Origin: Modestobacter sp. VKM Ac-2986
GTDB lineage: Bacteria > Actinomycetota > Actinomycetes > Mycobacteriales > Geodermatophilaceae
Assembly (NCBI RefSeq): GCF_026967795.1
Contig: NZ_JAPVBH010000002.1
Coordinates: 124,001 to 188,000 of the forward strand
Reading direction: 5' to 3'
Length of the DNA stretch: 64,000 bases
The first letter of the stretch is position 1, and the number at the start of each line of letters is the position of its first letter. Of this stretch, positions 17,202-26,980 are shown piece by piece. Position numbers and translations under genes: made by a program. Below the pieces are notes generated by a model. It searched no databases and had not been told where the DNA came from. It saw only the letters and a program-made list of their open reading frames with translations.

Positions 17202-19864
17202 GTCGTGGCCACTCCGATCGTCTGCTCGACCGCCGCCAGCGCGGCGGGGATGCCGTCGGGCTCGGTGCCGCCGCCCTGGGCGACGTCCGCCTTGCCACCG
17301 CCACGACCGCCGACGGCCGGGGAGGCCGCCTTCAGCAGGTCGTTGGCCGACAGTCCGCGCTGCTGCGCCGCGGGGTTGACCGCGGCGATGAGGGCCACCT
17401 TGCCATCGGAGGCCGAGGCCAGCACGACGACGGCGGGCTGCTCACCGAGGCGGCCGCGGACGTCGAGGGCGAGACCGCGCAGGTCACCGCCGGACAGGCC
17501 GGCCGGCGAGGCGGTGACGACGGCGACCCCGCCGATGTCCTCCGCCGACGCGGCGAGGTCACCGGCGGCGGCCAGCGTCTGCTTGCCGCGCAGGTCGGCG
17601 AGCTCGCGGTCGGCGTCGCGGAGCCGGCCGAGCATGCCGCTGACCCGGTCGACGATCCCGTCCTGCGGTGTCTTGAGCAGGTCGGCCAGCTGGCGGACCA
17701 GGTCGCGCTCGCGGGCCAGGTACCGGAAGCCCTCCAGGCCGACGGCGGCCTCGACGCGGCGGGCGCCGGAGCCGACCGAGCTCTCCGCGGTCAGCGCGAG
17801 GGTGCCGATCTGGGCGCTGCCGCGCACGTGGGTGCCACCACAGAGCTCACGCGACCACTCGCCGCCGATCTCCACGACGCGCACCTGCTCGCCGTAGGTC
17901 TCGCCGAACAGCGCGATCGCGCCGAACTCGCGGGCCTCGGGCAGCGTCATGTACAGCGCGCGCACGCCGTGGTCGGCGCGGACGGCGGCGTTGGCGACGT
18001 CCTCGATGTCCAGCCGCTGCTGGGCGGTGAGCGCGCCCTGCCAGGCGAAGTCCAGCCGCAGGTACCCGGGCCGGTTGTAGGAGCCGGACTGCAGGGCCTG
18101 CGGGCCGAGCACCTGGCGCAGCGCGGCGTGCACCACGTGGGTGCCCGAGTGCGCCTGGCAGGCCGACAGCCGCCACTCGCGGTCCACCTGGGCGTGCAGC
18201 TCGGTGCCGGCGCGCAGCTCGCCCTCGAGCACCCGCACCTGGTGGGCGACCAGGCCCTTGACCGGGCGCTGGACGTCGATGACCTCGGCGCGGCCGCCGT
18301 CCCAGGTCAGCTCGCCTGCGTCGGCGACCTGGCCACCGGACTCGGCGTAGAACGGCGTGCGGTCCAGGACCACGCGGGTGAGCTCGCCGGGGCCGACGAC
18401 CGGCTCGCCGGCGTCGTCCTCATCGACCACGGCGAGGACCCGCGACTGCGTGTGCAGCGCGTCGTAGGCCCGCCAGTCGGTGGGGCCGTGCTCGGCCAGC
18501 AGCCGGCGGTAGGCCAGGACGTCGACCGAGCCGGTGCGCTTGGCGCGGGCGTCGGCGCGGGCGCGGTCGCGCTGCTCCTTCATCAGGGCGCGGAAGCCGG
18601 CCTCGTCGACGGTCACGCCCTGCTCGGCGGCCATCTCCAGGGTGACGTCGATCGGGAAGCCGTAGGTGTCGTGCAGCGAGAACGCCTGCTCCCCCGACAG
18701 CGCCGGGGTGCCGGCCTTCTTCGCGGTGCTCACCGCGGTGTCGAACAGCGTCGTCCCGGCGACGAGGGTGCGCCGGAACGCCTCCTCCTCGGCGTACGCG
18801 GTGCCGGAGATGCGGGCGAAGTCGGTGACCAGCTCGGGGTAGCTGGCGCCCATCGCGTCGCGGGAGACCGGCAGCAGCTCGGGCAGCGTCGGCTCGTCGA
18901 CGCCGAGCAGCTTCATCGACCGCACCGCGCGGCGCAGCAGCCGGCGCAGGATGTAGCCACGGCCCTCGTTGCCGGGGGTGACGCCGTCGCCGATGAGCAT
19001 CAGCCCGCTGCGCACGTGGTCGGCGACCACGCGCAGCCGGACGTCGGTCTCGTGGTCGGCGCCGTAGCGCACGCCGGCGAGGTCGGCGGCGCGGTGCAGC
19101 ACCGGGGCGACCTGGTCGATCTCGTACATGTTGTCGACGCCCTGCAGCAGGAAGGCCACCCGCTCCAGGCCCATGCCGGTGTCGATGTTCTTCTTCGGCA
19201 GCTCGCCGAGGATCGGGTAGTCCTTGCCCTCCCCCGGCCCCCGCTCGTACTGCATGAAGACGAGGTTCCAGATCTCCAGGAACCGGTCACCGGTCGGGTC
19301 CACCGCCGGGCCGCCGTCCGGGCCGTAGGCCGGGCCGCGGTCGTAGTGGATCTCCGAGCAGGGGCCCGCCGGGCCGGCCGCACCGGTGTCCCAGTAGTTG
19401 TCGTCCTTGCCGCGGCGCTGGATCCGCTCGGCCGGCACGTAGGCCCGCCACGCCTCGAACGCCTCGTCGTCGTCGAGGTAGACCGTCGGCCAGATCCGGT
19501 CGGCCTCCAGGCCCAGGCCGCCGTCGGCGACGGCGCCGGTGACCAGGTCCCAGGCGAAGGCGATCGCCTCGGCCTTGAAGTAGTCGCCGAAGGAGAAGTT
19601 GCCGTTCATCTGGAAGAACGTGCCGTGCCGGGTGGTCTTGCCCACCTCCTCGATGTCGAGGGTGCGCACGCACTTCTGCACGCTGGTGGCCCGCGGGTAG
19701 GGCGCGGGCTCCCGGCCGGTCAGGTACGGGATGAAGGGCACCATCCCGGCGACGGTGAACAGCAGCGAGGGGTCCGGGGACACCAGCGAGGCGCTGGGGA
19801 CGACGGTGTGCCCGCGCTGCTCGAAGTGCGCCAGGAAGCGGCGGCGGATCTCAGCGGTCTGCAT
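17198..19864 (-). CDS. alaS: Alanyl-tRNA synthetase
   Basis: Charges tRNA-Ala. The 888-residue protein has the class II catalytic core starting MQTAEIRRRFLAHFEQRGH, the editing domain with zinc ligands in HSGTHVVHAALRQVLG and ELCGGTHV, and a C-terminal C-Ala domain ending GGRGGGKADVAQGGG. Length and domain order are normal. It ends with the overlap to the small gene at 17201. Upstream are two small membrane-associated proteins, as in other actinobacteria. Confidence 0.98.
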   Translation of the reverse strand: MQTAEIRRRFLAHFEQRGHTVVPSASLVSPDPSLLFTVAGMVPFIPYLTGREPAPYPRATSVQKCVRTLDIEEVGKTTRHGTFFQMNGNFSFGDYFKAEAIAFAWDLVTGAVADGGLGLEADRIWPTVYLDDDEAFEAWRAYVPAERIQRRGKDDNYWDTGAAGPAGPCSEIHYDRGPAYGPDGGPAVDPTGDRFLEIWNLVFMQYERGPGEGKDYPILGELPKKNIDTGMGLERVAFLLQGVDNMYEIDQVAPVLHRAADLAGVRYGADHETDVRLRVVADHVRSGLMLIGDGVTPGNEGRGYILRRLLRRAVRSMKLLGVDEPTLPELLPVSRDAMGASYPELVTDFARISGTAYAEEEAFRRTLVAGTTLFDTAVSTAKKAGTPALSGEQAFSLHDTYGFPIDVTLEMAAEQGVTVDEAGFRALMKEQRDRARADARAKRTGSVDVLAYRRLLAEHGPTDWRAYDALHTQSRVLAVVDEDDAGEPVVGPGELTRVVLDRTPFYAESGGQVADAGELTWDGGRAEVIDVQRPVKGLVAHQVRVLEGELRAGTELHAQVDREWRLSACQAHSGTHVVHAALRQVLGPQALQSGSYNRPGYLRLDFAWQGALTAQQRLDIEDVANAAVRADHGVRALYMTLPEAREFGAIALFGETYGEQVRVVEIGGEWSRELCGGTHVRGSAQIGTLALTAESSVGSGARRVEAAVGLEGFRYLARERDLVRQLADLLKTPQDGIVDRVSGMLGRLRDADRELADLRGKQTLAAAGDLAASAEDIGGVAVVTASPAGLSGGDLRGLALDVRGRLGEQPAVVVLASASDGKVALIAAVNPAAQQRGLSANDLLKAASPAVGGRGGGKADVAQGGGTEPDGIPAALAAVEQTIGVATT

Positions 19865-19927
19865 GGGGGTCTCCTGCGAGCGCGGCCCGGCCCGTCGAGG
19901 ACCGGGCCGCGGGGTGGGTGGAGGGGC

Positions 19928-20218
19928 TCAGCTGTCCGCGGCGTGCGCGCCGCGGCGGGGCAGCGCGTCGGGCAGCGCGTCGCGGTCGGGCAGCGGGGCG
20001 TCGAGCCCGGTGCCCGAGCGCAGCTCGTCCTCCCGGGCGGCGGCGGCCGCGCGGACGTCGGCGCCGAAGTCACCGATCGCGTCGGCCAGGTCGCGCAGGC
20101 CCTCGGCCAGCTGGCCGGCGATGCCCTGCGGGGTCAGCTTCTCCGCGGTGCGGGACAGCTTGCGCACGACGAGGGCGCCGATGGTGATGCCCATGGCGAG
20201 CCAGAACAGCCGGCGCAT
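19928..20218 (-). CDS. Small membrane-anchored protein (DUF6167-like)
   Basis: A 96-residue protein with one N-terminal membrane segment (RLFWLAMGITIGALVVRKL), then an amphipathic helical region (AEKLTPQGIAGQLAEGLRDLADAIGDF) and a charged tail. Its ATG shares one base with the stop of the DUF948-like gene upstream (TGATG), and the pair precedes alaS as in many actinobacteria. The role is unknown. The layout suggests a membrane-associated partner of the DUF948 protein. Family assignment is from memory of this gene order rather than a search. Confidence 0.75.
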   Translation of the reverse strand: MRRLFWLAMGITIGALVVRKLSRTAEKLTPQGIAGQLAEGLRDLADAIGDFGADVRAAAAAREDELRSGTGLDAPLPDRDALPDALPRRGAHAADS

Positions 20219-20643
20219 CAGGCGGCCCGCCGCGACTCACGACGGGAGCGGCGCTCGTCCTTGGCCGACCGCTGGGCGGTCGCCAGGGCCGCACCCTCGC
20301 GCTTCTTCTTGGCCGCGGTGCGCACGCCGTAGCTGAACGCGGCGACCTTGATCAGCGGGCTGCCCAGCGTGGCGGCGAAGACCGACGTCAGCGCGGCCAC
20401 GTTGGAGGAGACGTTGGCGGCGTTGCCGGTGATGTCGTCCACGCGCTCGAGGTTGGCGTTGACGTGGGTGACCGTCGTCGACGCCTGGCTGAGGATGGGC
20501 TGGCTCTGCTCCCGGACCTGCCGGATGGTCAGCGTCGTCTCGTCCAGCGTGCGCCCGAGCTTGAGCAGCGGCACCGCCAACAGGACGACCAGCAGCACCA
20601 CGGCGATGGCTGCGATCAGCCCAGCGATCTCTCCTGCGGACAC
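20218..20643 (-). CDS. DUF948-family membrane protein
   Basis: A 141-residue protein with an N-terminal membrane segment (GLIAAIAVVLLVVLLAVPLLKL) followed by a long coiled-coil-like helix (LDETTLTIRQVREQSQPILSQA...VNANLERVDDITGNAANVSSNVAALTS in part), which is the DUF948 pattern, and a basic tail. The GTG at 20643 follows an upstream region of different composition, which supports it as the start. It is co-transcribed with the next small gene and alaS. The function in this family is unknown, and a role in envelope stress or general membrane organisation is only a guess. Confidence 0.8.
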   Translation of the reverse strand: MSAGEIAGLIAAIAVVLLVVLLAVPLLKLGRTLDETTLTIRQVREQSQPILSQASTTVTHVNANLERVDDITGNAANVSSNVAALTSVFAATLGSPLIKVAAFSYGVRTAAKKKREGAALATAQRSAKDERRSRRESRRAA

Positions 20644-20749
20644 TCGAGGGTCCCCTTCGTCGTCTCGTGCACGGCCCCGGCGGGTGTCCACCGGTCGCGC
20701 AACACTAGCCGCCGACGTCCCGGCCGGGCGTCGCCGTCGGGGACGGCGG

Positions 20750-22111
20750 TCAGCGACGGCGGACGATCGCCCGGAGCTTGGCCAGCCGCGCACCGATCTG
20801 GGACTCCGCGCCGCGGCCGGTGGGCCGGTAGTAGTCGCGGCCCACGAGGGCGTCCGGCGGGTACTGCTGCGGCACGACGCCGTCGGGGTGGGCGTGCGGG
20901 TAGACGTAGGTCGCGCCGTGGCCGAGCTTCTTGGCCCCGGCGTAGTGGGCGTCGCGCAGCCCCGGGGGCACCGGCCCGGCCAGCCCGGCGCGGACGTCGG
21001 CCACCGACTCCCCGATCGCCACGGTGATCGCCCCGGACTTCGGGGCGGTGGCCAGGTGGACGACGGCCTGGGCGAGCGGGAAGTGCCCCTCGGGCATCCC
21101 GATGAAGGCCACCGCGTCGGCGGCGGCGACCGCGGTGACCAGCGCGGTGGGGTCGGCCATGCCGATGTCCTCACTCGCCGAGATCACCAGCCGGCGGGCG
21201 ATGAAGCGCGGGTCCTCCCCCGCCTCGACCATCCGCGCCAGGTAGTGCAGGGCGGCGTCGACGTCGCTGCCGCGGATGCTCTTGATCAGCGCGCTGGCGA
21301 TGTCGTAGTGCTGGTCACCGGAGCGGTCGTAGCGCACCGCCGCCTGGGCGACGGCGGTCTCCAGCGTGGCGAGGTCCAGCACCGTGCTGCCGATGGCGCG
21401 GGCGGCCCCGGCGCCGGACTCCAGTGCGGTCAGCGCCTTGCGGGCGTCGCCCCCGGCCACCCGGAGCAGGTGCTCCTCTGCCTCCTCGGTGAGCGTCACG
21501 GCGCCGGCCAGGCCGCGGTCGCTGGTCAGCGCCCGGCGCAGCACCGCCCGGACGTCGTCGTCGCCCAACGGCTGCAGGGCCAGCACCAGGCTGCGGGACA
21601 GCAGCGGGCTGACCACGGAGAAGAACGGGTTCTCGGTGGTCGCGGCGATCAGGCTGACGATCCGGTCCTCGACGGCGGACAGCAGCGAGTCCTGCTGGGT
21701 CTTGGAGAACCGGTGGACCTCGTCGATGAACAGCACGGTGCGCCGGCCGGCGTGGGTGAGCTCGCGCTTGGCGGTGGCGATGACCGCCCGCACCTCCTTC
21801 ACCCCGGCGTCCAGTGCCGAGAGCTGCACGAAGGAGCGCTTGGTGGCCAGCGAGATGACGTGCGCCAGGGTCGTCTTGCCGGTGCCGGGCGGGCCGTAGA
21901 GCACCAGCGACATCGGCTCGTCGGCCTCGACCAGCCGGCGCAGCGGGGCGCGCGGGCCGAGCAGGTGCGTCTGGCCGACCACCTCGTCCAGCGAGCGCGG
22001 GCGCATCCGCACCGCCAGCGGGGCGCCCCAGTCGACCGGTGCCGCCGCCGGGTCGGCCTCGGCGTCGGCGAACAGCCCCTCGCCGAACAGCCCGGCGTCC
22101 CCTGCGGTCAC
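20750..22111 (-). CDS. rarA: Replication-associated recombination protein A (RarA/MgsA AAA ATPase)
   Basis: Clamp-loader-like AAA+ ATPase that acts at stalled replication forks. The 453-residue protein has Walker [10 protein letters not shown] at 73-81, Walker [16 protein letters not shown], sensor TTENPFFSV and the MgsA C-terminal tetramerisation domain ([22 protein letters not shown] onward in part). The GTG at 22111 was chosen because a good -10 box (TAACTT) ends eight bases upstream, giving a leaderless or near-leaderless mRNA. A far longer frame extends upstream but is antisense to the aldo/keto reductase. The position near alaS agrees with Rv2559c. Confidence 0.95.
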   Translation of the reverse strand: MTAGDAGLFGEGLFADAEADPAAAPVDWGAPLAVRMRPRSLDEVVGQTHLLGPRAPLRRLVEADEPMSLVLYGPPGTGKTTLAHVISLATKRSFVQLSALDAGVKEVRAVIATAKRELTHAGRRTVLFIDEVHRFSKTQQDSLLSAVEDRIVSLIAATTENPFFSVVSPLLSRSLVLALQPLGDDDVRAVLRRALTSDRGLAGAVTLTEEAEEHLLRVAGGDARKALTALESGAGAARAIGSTVLDLATLETAVAQAAVRYDRSGDQHYDIASALIKSIRGSDVDAALHYLARMVEAGEDPRFIARRLVISASEDIGMADPTALVTAVAAADAVAFIGMPEGHFPLAQAVVHLATAPKSGAITVAIGESVADVRAGLAGPVPPGLRDAHYAGAKKLGHGATYVYPHAHPDGVVPQQYPPDALVGRDYYRPTGRGAESQIGARLAKLRAIVRRR

Positions 22112-22118
22112 GGTTGCG

Positions 22119-22124
22119 AAGTTA
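22119..22124 (-). promoter_or_regulatory. -10 box for a leaderless rarA transcript
   Basis: TAACTT on the minus strand, with seven bases between it and the GTG start of rarA, would put the transcription start at or next to the initiation codon. No clear -35 was found. Leaderless mRNAs are common in actinobacteria. Confidence 0.45.
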
Positions 22125-22177
22125 CCCGCGGGGCACGACAGCCCCGACCACCTGATCCCGAGCGCGAAGGCCTCCCC

Positions 22178-23053
22178 ATGCAGCAGCGCACGATCGGCAA
22201 CGCCACCGTCGGCACCGTCTCCCTCGGCGCGGTCGGCCTGGGCGCCATGCCCCTGTCCACGAAGTCCGACCGCCCCTCCCCCGCCGACGCCGAGGCGGTC
22301 GTGCACGCGGCCCTCGACGCCGGGGTGACCCTCATCGACACCGCGGACGCCTACGCCGCCGACGAGCGGGAGTTCGGCCACAACGAAGAGGCCGTCGCCC
22401 GGGCGCTGGCCTCCTACGGCGGCTCCACCGACAGCGTCCTGGTGGCGACCAAGGGCGGGCACACCCGCCGGGGCAGCGACTGGGAGATCGACGGGTCGCC
22501 GGCCTACCTGCGCAGCGCCTGCGAGGGCTCGCTCCGCCGGCTCGGCGTGGAGCAGATCGGGCTGTACCAGTACCACCGGCCCGACCCCACCGTGCCGTGG
22601 GAGGACACCATGGGCGCGCTGCGCGAGCTGGTGGACGCCGGGAAGGTGCGGATGGCCGGCATCTCCAACGCCGACATCGGCCAGATCGACTCCGCCCGGG
22701 CGATCGTGGGCGACGCGCTGGTGAGCGTGCAGAACCAGTTCTCCCCCGGCTGGCGCTCCTCGGCCGACGAGCTCGCCCACTGCGCCGCCGTCGGCCTGGC
22801 GTTCCTGCCGTGGAGCCCGTTCGGCGGTGTCGGTGCCGCCAAGTCGCTGGGCTCGACGGCCGCGGAGTTCGGTGCCGTCGCCGACGAGCTCGGCGTCTCG
22901 GTGCACCAGGTGACCATCGCGTGGCACCTGGCCCAGGCCGACGTCGTGCTGCCCATCCCCGGTGCCAGCCGCCCGGAGTCCATCACCGACAGCGCGAAGG
23001 GCGCCGACCTCCAGCTGTCGGCCGAGCACCTCGCCCGCCTGAACGCAGCCTGA
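22178..23053 (+). CDS. Aldo/keto reductase
   Basis: NADPH-dependent oxidoreductase of the AKR superfamily. The 291-residue TIM barrel shows the catalytic tetrad regions: Asp and Tyr in [10 protein letters not shown], Lys in VATKGG and His in YQYHRP, plus the cofactor segment [11 protein letters not shown] near the end. It is closest in style to AKR12/13-type actinobacterial reductases. The substrate is unknown. The ATG at 22178 follows AAGG by eight bases. It is divergent from rarA and ends 15 bases before a palindromic repeat, so it is probably monocistronic. Confidence 0.9.
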   Translation: MQQRTIGNATVGTVSLGAVGLGAMPLSTKSDRPSPADAEAVVHAALDAGVTLIDTADAYAADEREFGHNEEAVARALASYGGSTDSVLVATKGGHTRRGSDWEIDGSPAYLRSACEGSLRRLGVEQIGLYQYHRPDPTVPWEDTMGALRELVDAGKVRMAGISNADIGQIDSARAIVGDALVSVQNQFSPGWRSSADELAHCAAVGLAFLPWSPFGGVGAAKSLGSTAAEFGAVADELGVSVHQVTIAWHLAQADVVLPIPGASRPESITDSAKGADLQLSAEHLARLNAA

Positions 23054-23068
23054 CCCGCACCGCCCGCC

Positions 23069-23140
23069 GCCGAGTGGGCAGTTGCAGTCGTCGATACGCG
23101 ACGACACGCTCGTTACAGCGACTGCAACTGTCCACTCGGC
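23069..23140. repeat. 72-bp palindromic repeat, copy 2
   Basis: Arms of 22 bases (23069-23090 and 23119-23140, outer part GCCGAGTGGGCAGTTGCAG) pair with one mismatch around a 28-base centre. It starts 15 bases after the aldo/keto reductase stop and lies 84 bases upstream of the DUF559 gene. With copy 3 it brackets that gene in the same outer orientation. Confidence 0.9.
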
Positions 23141-23224
23141 TGGCGATCTACACAGCGGAGACCCTCATCCACAGATCGAGGCCCCTGGTTCCACCGCAGG
23201 TCAGCGACGAACGATCGTCGGCGG

Positions 23225-24091
23225 ATGGTCGTCAGCAGGCTCGCACCCACGTACACCGTCCACGCAGCCCGGGCGGCAGGACTGACGCGCGCACAGCTGC
23301 GGGACGACGGTGTGCGGGTCAGCCGGGGTGCGTACGTCTCCCGCGCCGTGCCGCTCACCCTGGACGCCGCCGCTCGCTCTCTCAGCCCCCTGCTGCCGGC
23401 GGGCACTGCGTTCAGCCACGGCACGGCCGCCGCGCTGCTGGGCGCTCCGGTCCCGCACGTGTGGCCGGTGCACGTGACCGTACCGCCGGGCAGCCACCGC
23501 CCACGGCGACAACGGCTGCGCAGCCACATGAGCGAACTGGGACCCGGTGACGTGGTCGAGCGTGGCGGGCTGCGGCTGACCAGCGGCGCCCGGACCTGGC
23601 TCGACCTCGCGGCCACGCTCCCCGACGACGAACTGGTCGCCGTCGGGGACGCCCTCTACCGAGCCGGCCACCTGGACGCCGCAGGGCTCGGCGAGCGGAT
23701 CACCGGGTGCTCACCCCGCGGGATCGTCCGCGCTCGCCGGTGCGCACCCGCGCTGGACCCACGGGCGGCGTCCCGGCCGGAGAGCCTGATCCGCTGGTGG
23801 GTGCTCGACAGCGAACTGCCGGACCTCGAACCGCAGGTGCCGGTCCATGACCGGCACGGTCGCGTGGTGGCGCACGGCGACCTGGGACACCGCCGGTGGA
23901 AGGTGCTCGTCGAGTACGAGGGCCGTCAGCACGCCGAGCGCGAGCAGTTCGGCCGGGACGTCGACCGCTACTCGCTCATGGCCGCCGACGGCTGGCTGGT
24001 GCTGCGCTTCGCCGACCGCCATCTGCGGCAGCGCGCCGTCGTCCTCGACCGGATCGCAGGCGCCCTACGCAGTCGGGGCGCGCGGTGGTGA
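23225..24091 (+). CDS. Lone DUF559-type endonuclease-fold protein with AbiEi-like N-terminus
   Basis: The 288-residue protein has two parts. Residues about 8-45 resemble the winged-helix start of AbiEi-type antitoxin-domain proteins (HAARAAGLTRAQLRDDGVRV, then VSRGAYV). Residues 185-285 form a DUF559/Vsr-like PD-(D/E)xK fold with Glu187 (RPESLIR), Asp219, Glu230 and Glu232 in VEYEGRQH, and a C-terminal RDVDRYSLMAADGWLVLRF block. Such genes are frequent as stand-alone genes in actinobacteria and their role is not established. No methylase, AbiEii toxin or transposase is nearby. The gene is bracketed by two 72-bp palindromes, which suggests insertion as a unit. Activity is inferred from the conserved acids only. 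Confidence 0.82.
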   Translation: MVVSRLAPTYTVHAARAAGLTRAQLRDDGVRVSRGAYVSRAVPLTLDAAARSLSPLLPAGTAFSHGTAAALLGAPVPHVWPVHVTVPPGSHRPRRQRLRSHMSELGPGDVVERGGLRLTSGARTWLDLAATLPDDELVAVGDALYRAGHLDAAGLGERITGCSPRGIVRARRCAPALDPRAASRPESLIRWWVLDSELPDLEPQVPVHDRHGRVVAHGDLGHRRWKVLVEYEGRQHAEREQFGRDVDRYSLMAADGWLVLRFADRHLRQRAVVLDRIAGALRSRGARW

Positions 24092-24094
24092 GAC

Positions 24095-24167
24095 GCCGAG
24101 TGGGCAGGTGCTGCAGCCGACACGGTCGGACGTGCCGCGGACGGCGACAGCAACTGCCCACTCGGGC
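24095..24167. repeat. 72-bp palindromic repeat, copy 3
   Basis: The left arm GCCGAGTGGGCAGGTGCTG (24095-24113) matches the inverted arm at 24148-24167 with one mismatch and one inserted G. It begins four bases after the DUF559 stop and ends seven bases before the aspS stop, so it fills the convergent gap and may act as a bidirectional terminator. The centre, read in reverse, is close to copy 1 (GCGGC.CGTCCG.CCGTGTCGGC). Confidence 0.88.
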
Positions 24168-24174
24168 GATCGGC

Positions 24175-25929
24175 TCAGGCGGTGGGCTCGACTGCGGTCT
24201 CGGGCTCGGTCTCCGGGACGAAGTCGATGCCGGCCTCGGTGCGCTGGGCGTCGCTGATCGGCGTCGGGGCACCGGTCAGCGGGTCGTAGCCGGCGCCGGT
24301 CTTCGGGAAGGCGATGACCTCGCGGATCGAGTCGACGCCGGCCAGCAGCGCGGTGAGCCGGTCCCAGCCGAGGGCGGCACCGGCGTGCGGCGGCGGGCCG
24401 TAGTCGAAGGCCTCGAGGAAGAACCCGAAGCGCTCGCGGGCCTCCTCCGTCGACATCCCGATCGCGGCGAACACCCGCTCCTGCAGCGTGGCGTCGGCGA
24501 TGCGGACCGAGCCGCTCATCAGCTCGTTGCCGTTGCACACCAGGTCGTAGGCGTCGGACAGCGCGGCGCCCTTGTCGGCCTCGAAGCTGTCGCGGAACTC
24601 CGGCGTGGGCGAGGTGAACGGGTGGTGCATGAACGTCCAGTCACCGTCCTCGGTCTCCTCGAACATCGGGAAGTCGACGACGAACAGGAACGACCACGAG
24701 CCCGGCTCGATGAGCTCCAGCCGCTTGGCCACCTCGTTGCGCGCGGCGCCCAGCAGCTCCTGCGCACCGCGGCGCGCGCCGGCGGCGAAGAAGACGCAGT
24801 CACCGGGCTTCGCGCCCACGGCCTCGACCAGCCCGGCGCGCTCGGCCTCGGAGATGTTCTTCGACACCGGGCCGCCGAGCGTGCCGTCCTCGGCGATGGT
24901 GACGTAGGCCAGGCCCTTGTGCCCACGCGAGCGCGCCCAGTCCTGCCACGCGTCGAACGCCCGCCGCGGCTGGGAGCCACCGCCGGGCATCACGATCGCC
25001 CCGACGTAGGGCGCCTGGAACACCCGGAACGGCGTCTCGGCGAAGTAGGACGTCAGCTCGGTGAGCTCGATGCCGAAGCGCAGGTCGGGCTTGTCGGAGC
25101 CGAACCGGTCCATCGCCTCGCGGTAGGTCATCCGCGGGATCGCCGGCAACTCGTAGTCGGCGAGCTGCGCCCACAGCGCGCGGACGACGTCCTCGGCAAC
25201 GGCCAGGACGTCGTCCCGGTCGACGAAGCTCATCTCGAAGTCCAGCTGGGTGAACTCCGGCTGGCGGTCGGCGCGGAAGTCCTCGTCCCGGAAGGCGCGG
25301 GCGATCTGGTAGTACCGCTCCAGGCCGCCGATCATCAGCAGCTGCTTGAACAGCTGCGGCGACTGCGGCAGGGCGTACCAGTGCCCCGGCTGCAGCCGCA
25401 CCGGGACGACGAAGTCGCGGGCGCCCTCGGGGGTGGAGCGGGTCAGCGACGGGGTCTCGACCTCGACGAAGCCCTTCTCCGCCATCACGTTCCGCGCGAT
25501 CCGGTTGATCTCGCTGCGCAGCCGCAGCACCGACGCCGGGCCCTGCCGGCGCAGGTCCAGGTAGCGGTACTTGTAGCGGACGTCGTCACCGGCGGCCTGC
25601 GCCGTCTCGATCGGGAACGGCAGCGGAGCCGACGCCGACAGCACCTCCAGCGTGGTGGCGACCACCTCGATCGCACCGGTGGGCAGCTCGGGGTTCTCGT
25701 TGCCGGCCGGGCGGGTCTGCACCTGTCCGGTCACCAGCACGCAGTACTCGTTGCGCAGCGCGTGTGCCTCCTCCTCGCGGACGACGACCTGGGCGTAGCC
25801 CGAGGCGTCGCGGAGGTCGAGGAAGACGACCCCGCCGTGGTCGCGCCGGCGGGCGACCCAGCCGGCGAGGGTGACCGTGGTGCCGGCGTCGGTCGCGCGC
25901 AGCGCGCCGGCGTCGTGGGTGCGGAGCAA
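24175..25929 (-). CDS. aspS: Aspartyl-tRNA synthetase
   Basis: Charges tRNA-Asp (and possibly tRNA-Asn in organisms without AsnRS). The 584-residue bacterial-type protein has the OB-fold anticodon domain ([19 protein letters not shown]), the class II core, the GAD insertion and the motif 3 region [13 protein letters not shown]. The start appears to be TTG at 25929: it gives the family N-terminus [12 protein letters not shown] and is preceded by GAAAGG seven bases upstream. No in-frame ATG or GTG fits better. It is convergent with the DUF559 gene and downstream of a second aldo/keto reductase. Confidence 0.96.
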   Translation of the reverse strand: MLRTHDAGALRATDAGTTVTLAGWVARRRDHGGVVFLDLRDASGYAQVVVREEEAHALRNEYCVLVTGQVQTRPAGNENPELPTGAIEVVATTLEVLSASAPLPFPIETAQAAGDDVRYKYRYLDLRRQGPASVLRLRSEINRIARNVMAEKGFVEVETPSLTRSTPEGARDFVVPVRLQPGHWYALPQSPQLFKQLLMIGGLERYYQIARAFRDEDFRADRQPEFTQLDFEMSFVDRDDVLAVAEDVVRALWAQLADYELPAIPRMTYREAMDRFGSDKPDLRFGIELTELTSYFAETPFRVFQAPYVGAIVMPGGGSQPRRAFDAWQDWARSRGHKGLAYVTIAEDGTLGGPVSKNISEAERAGLVEAVGAKPGDCVFFAAGARRGAQELLGAARNEVAKRLELIEPGSWSFLFVVDFPMFEETEDGDWTFMHHPFTSPTPEFRDSFEADKGAALSDAYDLVCNGNELMSGSVRIADATLQERVFAAIGMSTEEARERFGFFLEAFDYGPPPHAGAALGWDRLTALLAGVDSIREVIAFPKTGAGYDPLTGAPTPISDAQRTEAGIDFVPETEPETAVEPTA

Positions 25930-25954
25930 GGGAGTGCCTTTCAGAGAGGGGATG

Positions 25955-26980
25955 TCACCAGCGGTCGTGCACGGAGGCGCGGATGCGCTCGTCGTACACG
26001 CGCTCGAGGTCGGCCAGCTGGCTGTCGGTCAGCGAGGGCAGGTTGGCCGCGGCCACGTTGCCCAGTGCCTGCTTGACGTTGCGGGCCCCCGGGATCACCG
26101 CGGTGACGCCGGGCTGGTCGATCACCCAGCGCAGCGCGAACGCGGCGGTCTCGACGTCCGGACCGGCGATCTCGGCGACCTCGCGGGCGGCGGCGACACC
26201 GACGTCGAACGGCACGCCGGAGAAGGTCTCACCGACGTCGAAGGCCTCGCCGTTGCGGTTGTAGTTCCGGTGGTCGTCGGCGCCGAAGGTGGTGTCGACG
26301 GTGTACTTGCCGGTGAGCAGGCCGCTGGCCAGCGGCACTCGGGCGAGGATGCCGACCTCGGCGCGCGCGGCGGCGGGCAGCAGCTCCTCCAGCGGCTTGC
26401 GTCGGAAGATGTTCAGGATGACCTGGATCGACTGGACGCCGGGGTGCTGCAGGGCGGTCAGGCCCTCCTCGACGGTCTCGACCGAGACGCCGTAGGCGGC
26501 GATGACCTGCTCGGCGACGAGTGCGTCGAGGGCGTCGTAGACGCGCTGGTCGGAGTAGACGGCCGGCGGCGGGCAGTGCAGCTGCACCAGGTCCAGGGTG
26601 TCGACACCGAGGTTGCGTCGCGAGCGGTCGATCCAGGCGCGCAGGTTCTCGGCCGTGTACTGCTCGGCGGTGAACGGGTCGGCGCGGCGGCCGGCCTTGG
26701 TGGCCACGAACGGGCGCTCGCCGCGGGCGGCCAGCGACTGGCGGATCCGCTCCTCGCTCTTGCCGTCGCCGTAGACGTCGGCGGTGTCGAGCAGGGTCAC
26801 CCCGGCGTCGAGGGCGGCGTCCAGCACGGCGGCGGCGTCCTCGCTGGACACGTCGCCCCAGTCGCCGCCCAGCTGCCAGGTGCCCAGGCCGACGACGGAC
26901 ACGTCGGCGCCGGTGCGGCCGAGCGGCCGGGTCTCCAGCGGGGTGTTCGAGGACTCGGCGATGCCGTCGGTGACTGTCAC
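25955..26980 (-). CDS. Aldo/keto reductase
   Basis: NADPH-dependent reductase, 341 residues, of the YajO/Tas-like AKR group. Tetrad regions are [20 protein letters not shown] and VQLHCPPP. The cofactor-binding end is [16 protein letters not shown]. The GTG at 26980 overlaps the hisS stop by four bases, so it is co-translated with hisS, an unusual partner for this enzyme. It is only weakly similar in sequence to the reductase at 22178, so this is not a local duplication. The substrate is unknown. Confidence 0.9.
   Translation of the reverse strand: MTVTDGIAESSNTPLETRPLGRTGADVSVVGLGTWQLGGDWGDVSSEDAAAVLDAALDAGVTLLDTADVYGDGKSEERIRQSLAARGERPFVATKAGRRADPFTAEQYTAENLRAWIDRSRRNLGVDTLDLVQLHCPPPAVYSDQRVYDALDALVAEQVIAAYGVSVETVEEGLTALQHPGVQSIQVILNIFRRKPLEELLPAAARAEVGILARVPLASGLLTGKYTVDTTFGADDHRNYNRNGEAFDVGETFSGVPFDVGVAAAREVAEIAGPDVETAAFALRWVIDQPGVTAVIPGARNVKQALGNVAAANLPSLTDSQLADLERVYDERIRASVHDRW

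Noticed and set aside
16391-20332. Very long plus-strand open frame opposite mltG, ruvX and alaS
   Set aside because: It is the mirror of strongly coding minus-strand genes in GC-rich DNA. Its translation is low-complexity (Gly/Val/Arg/His) without any domain.
23225-24091. AbiE-type abortive infection system
   Set aside because: Only a weak AbiEi-like N-terminus is seen. The AbiEii nucleotidyltransferase toxin is absent and the C-terminus is a DUF559 nuclease fold.
22178-26980. Local duplication of two aldo/keto reductase genes
   Set aside because: The two proteins differ in length and most sequence and share only family motifs.
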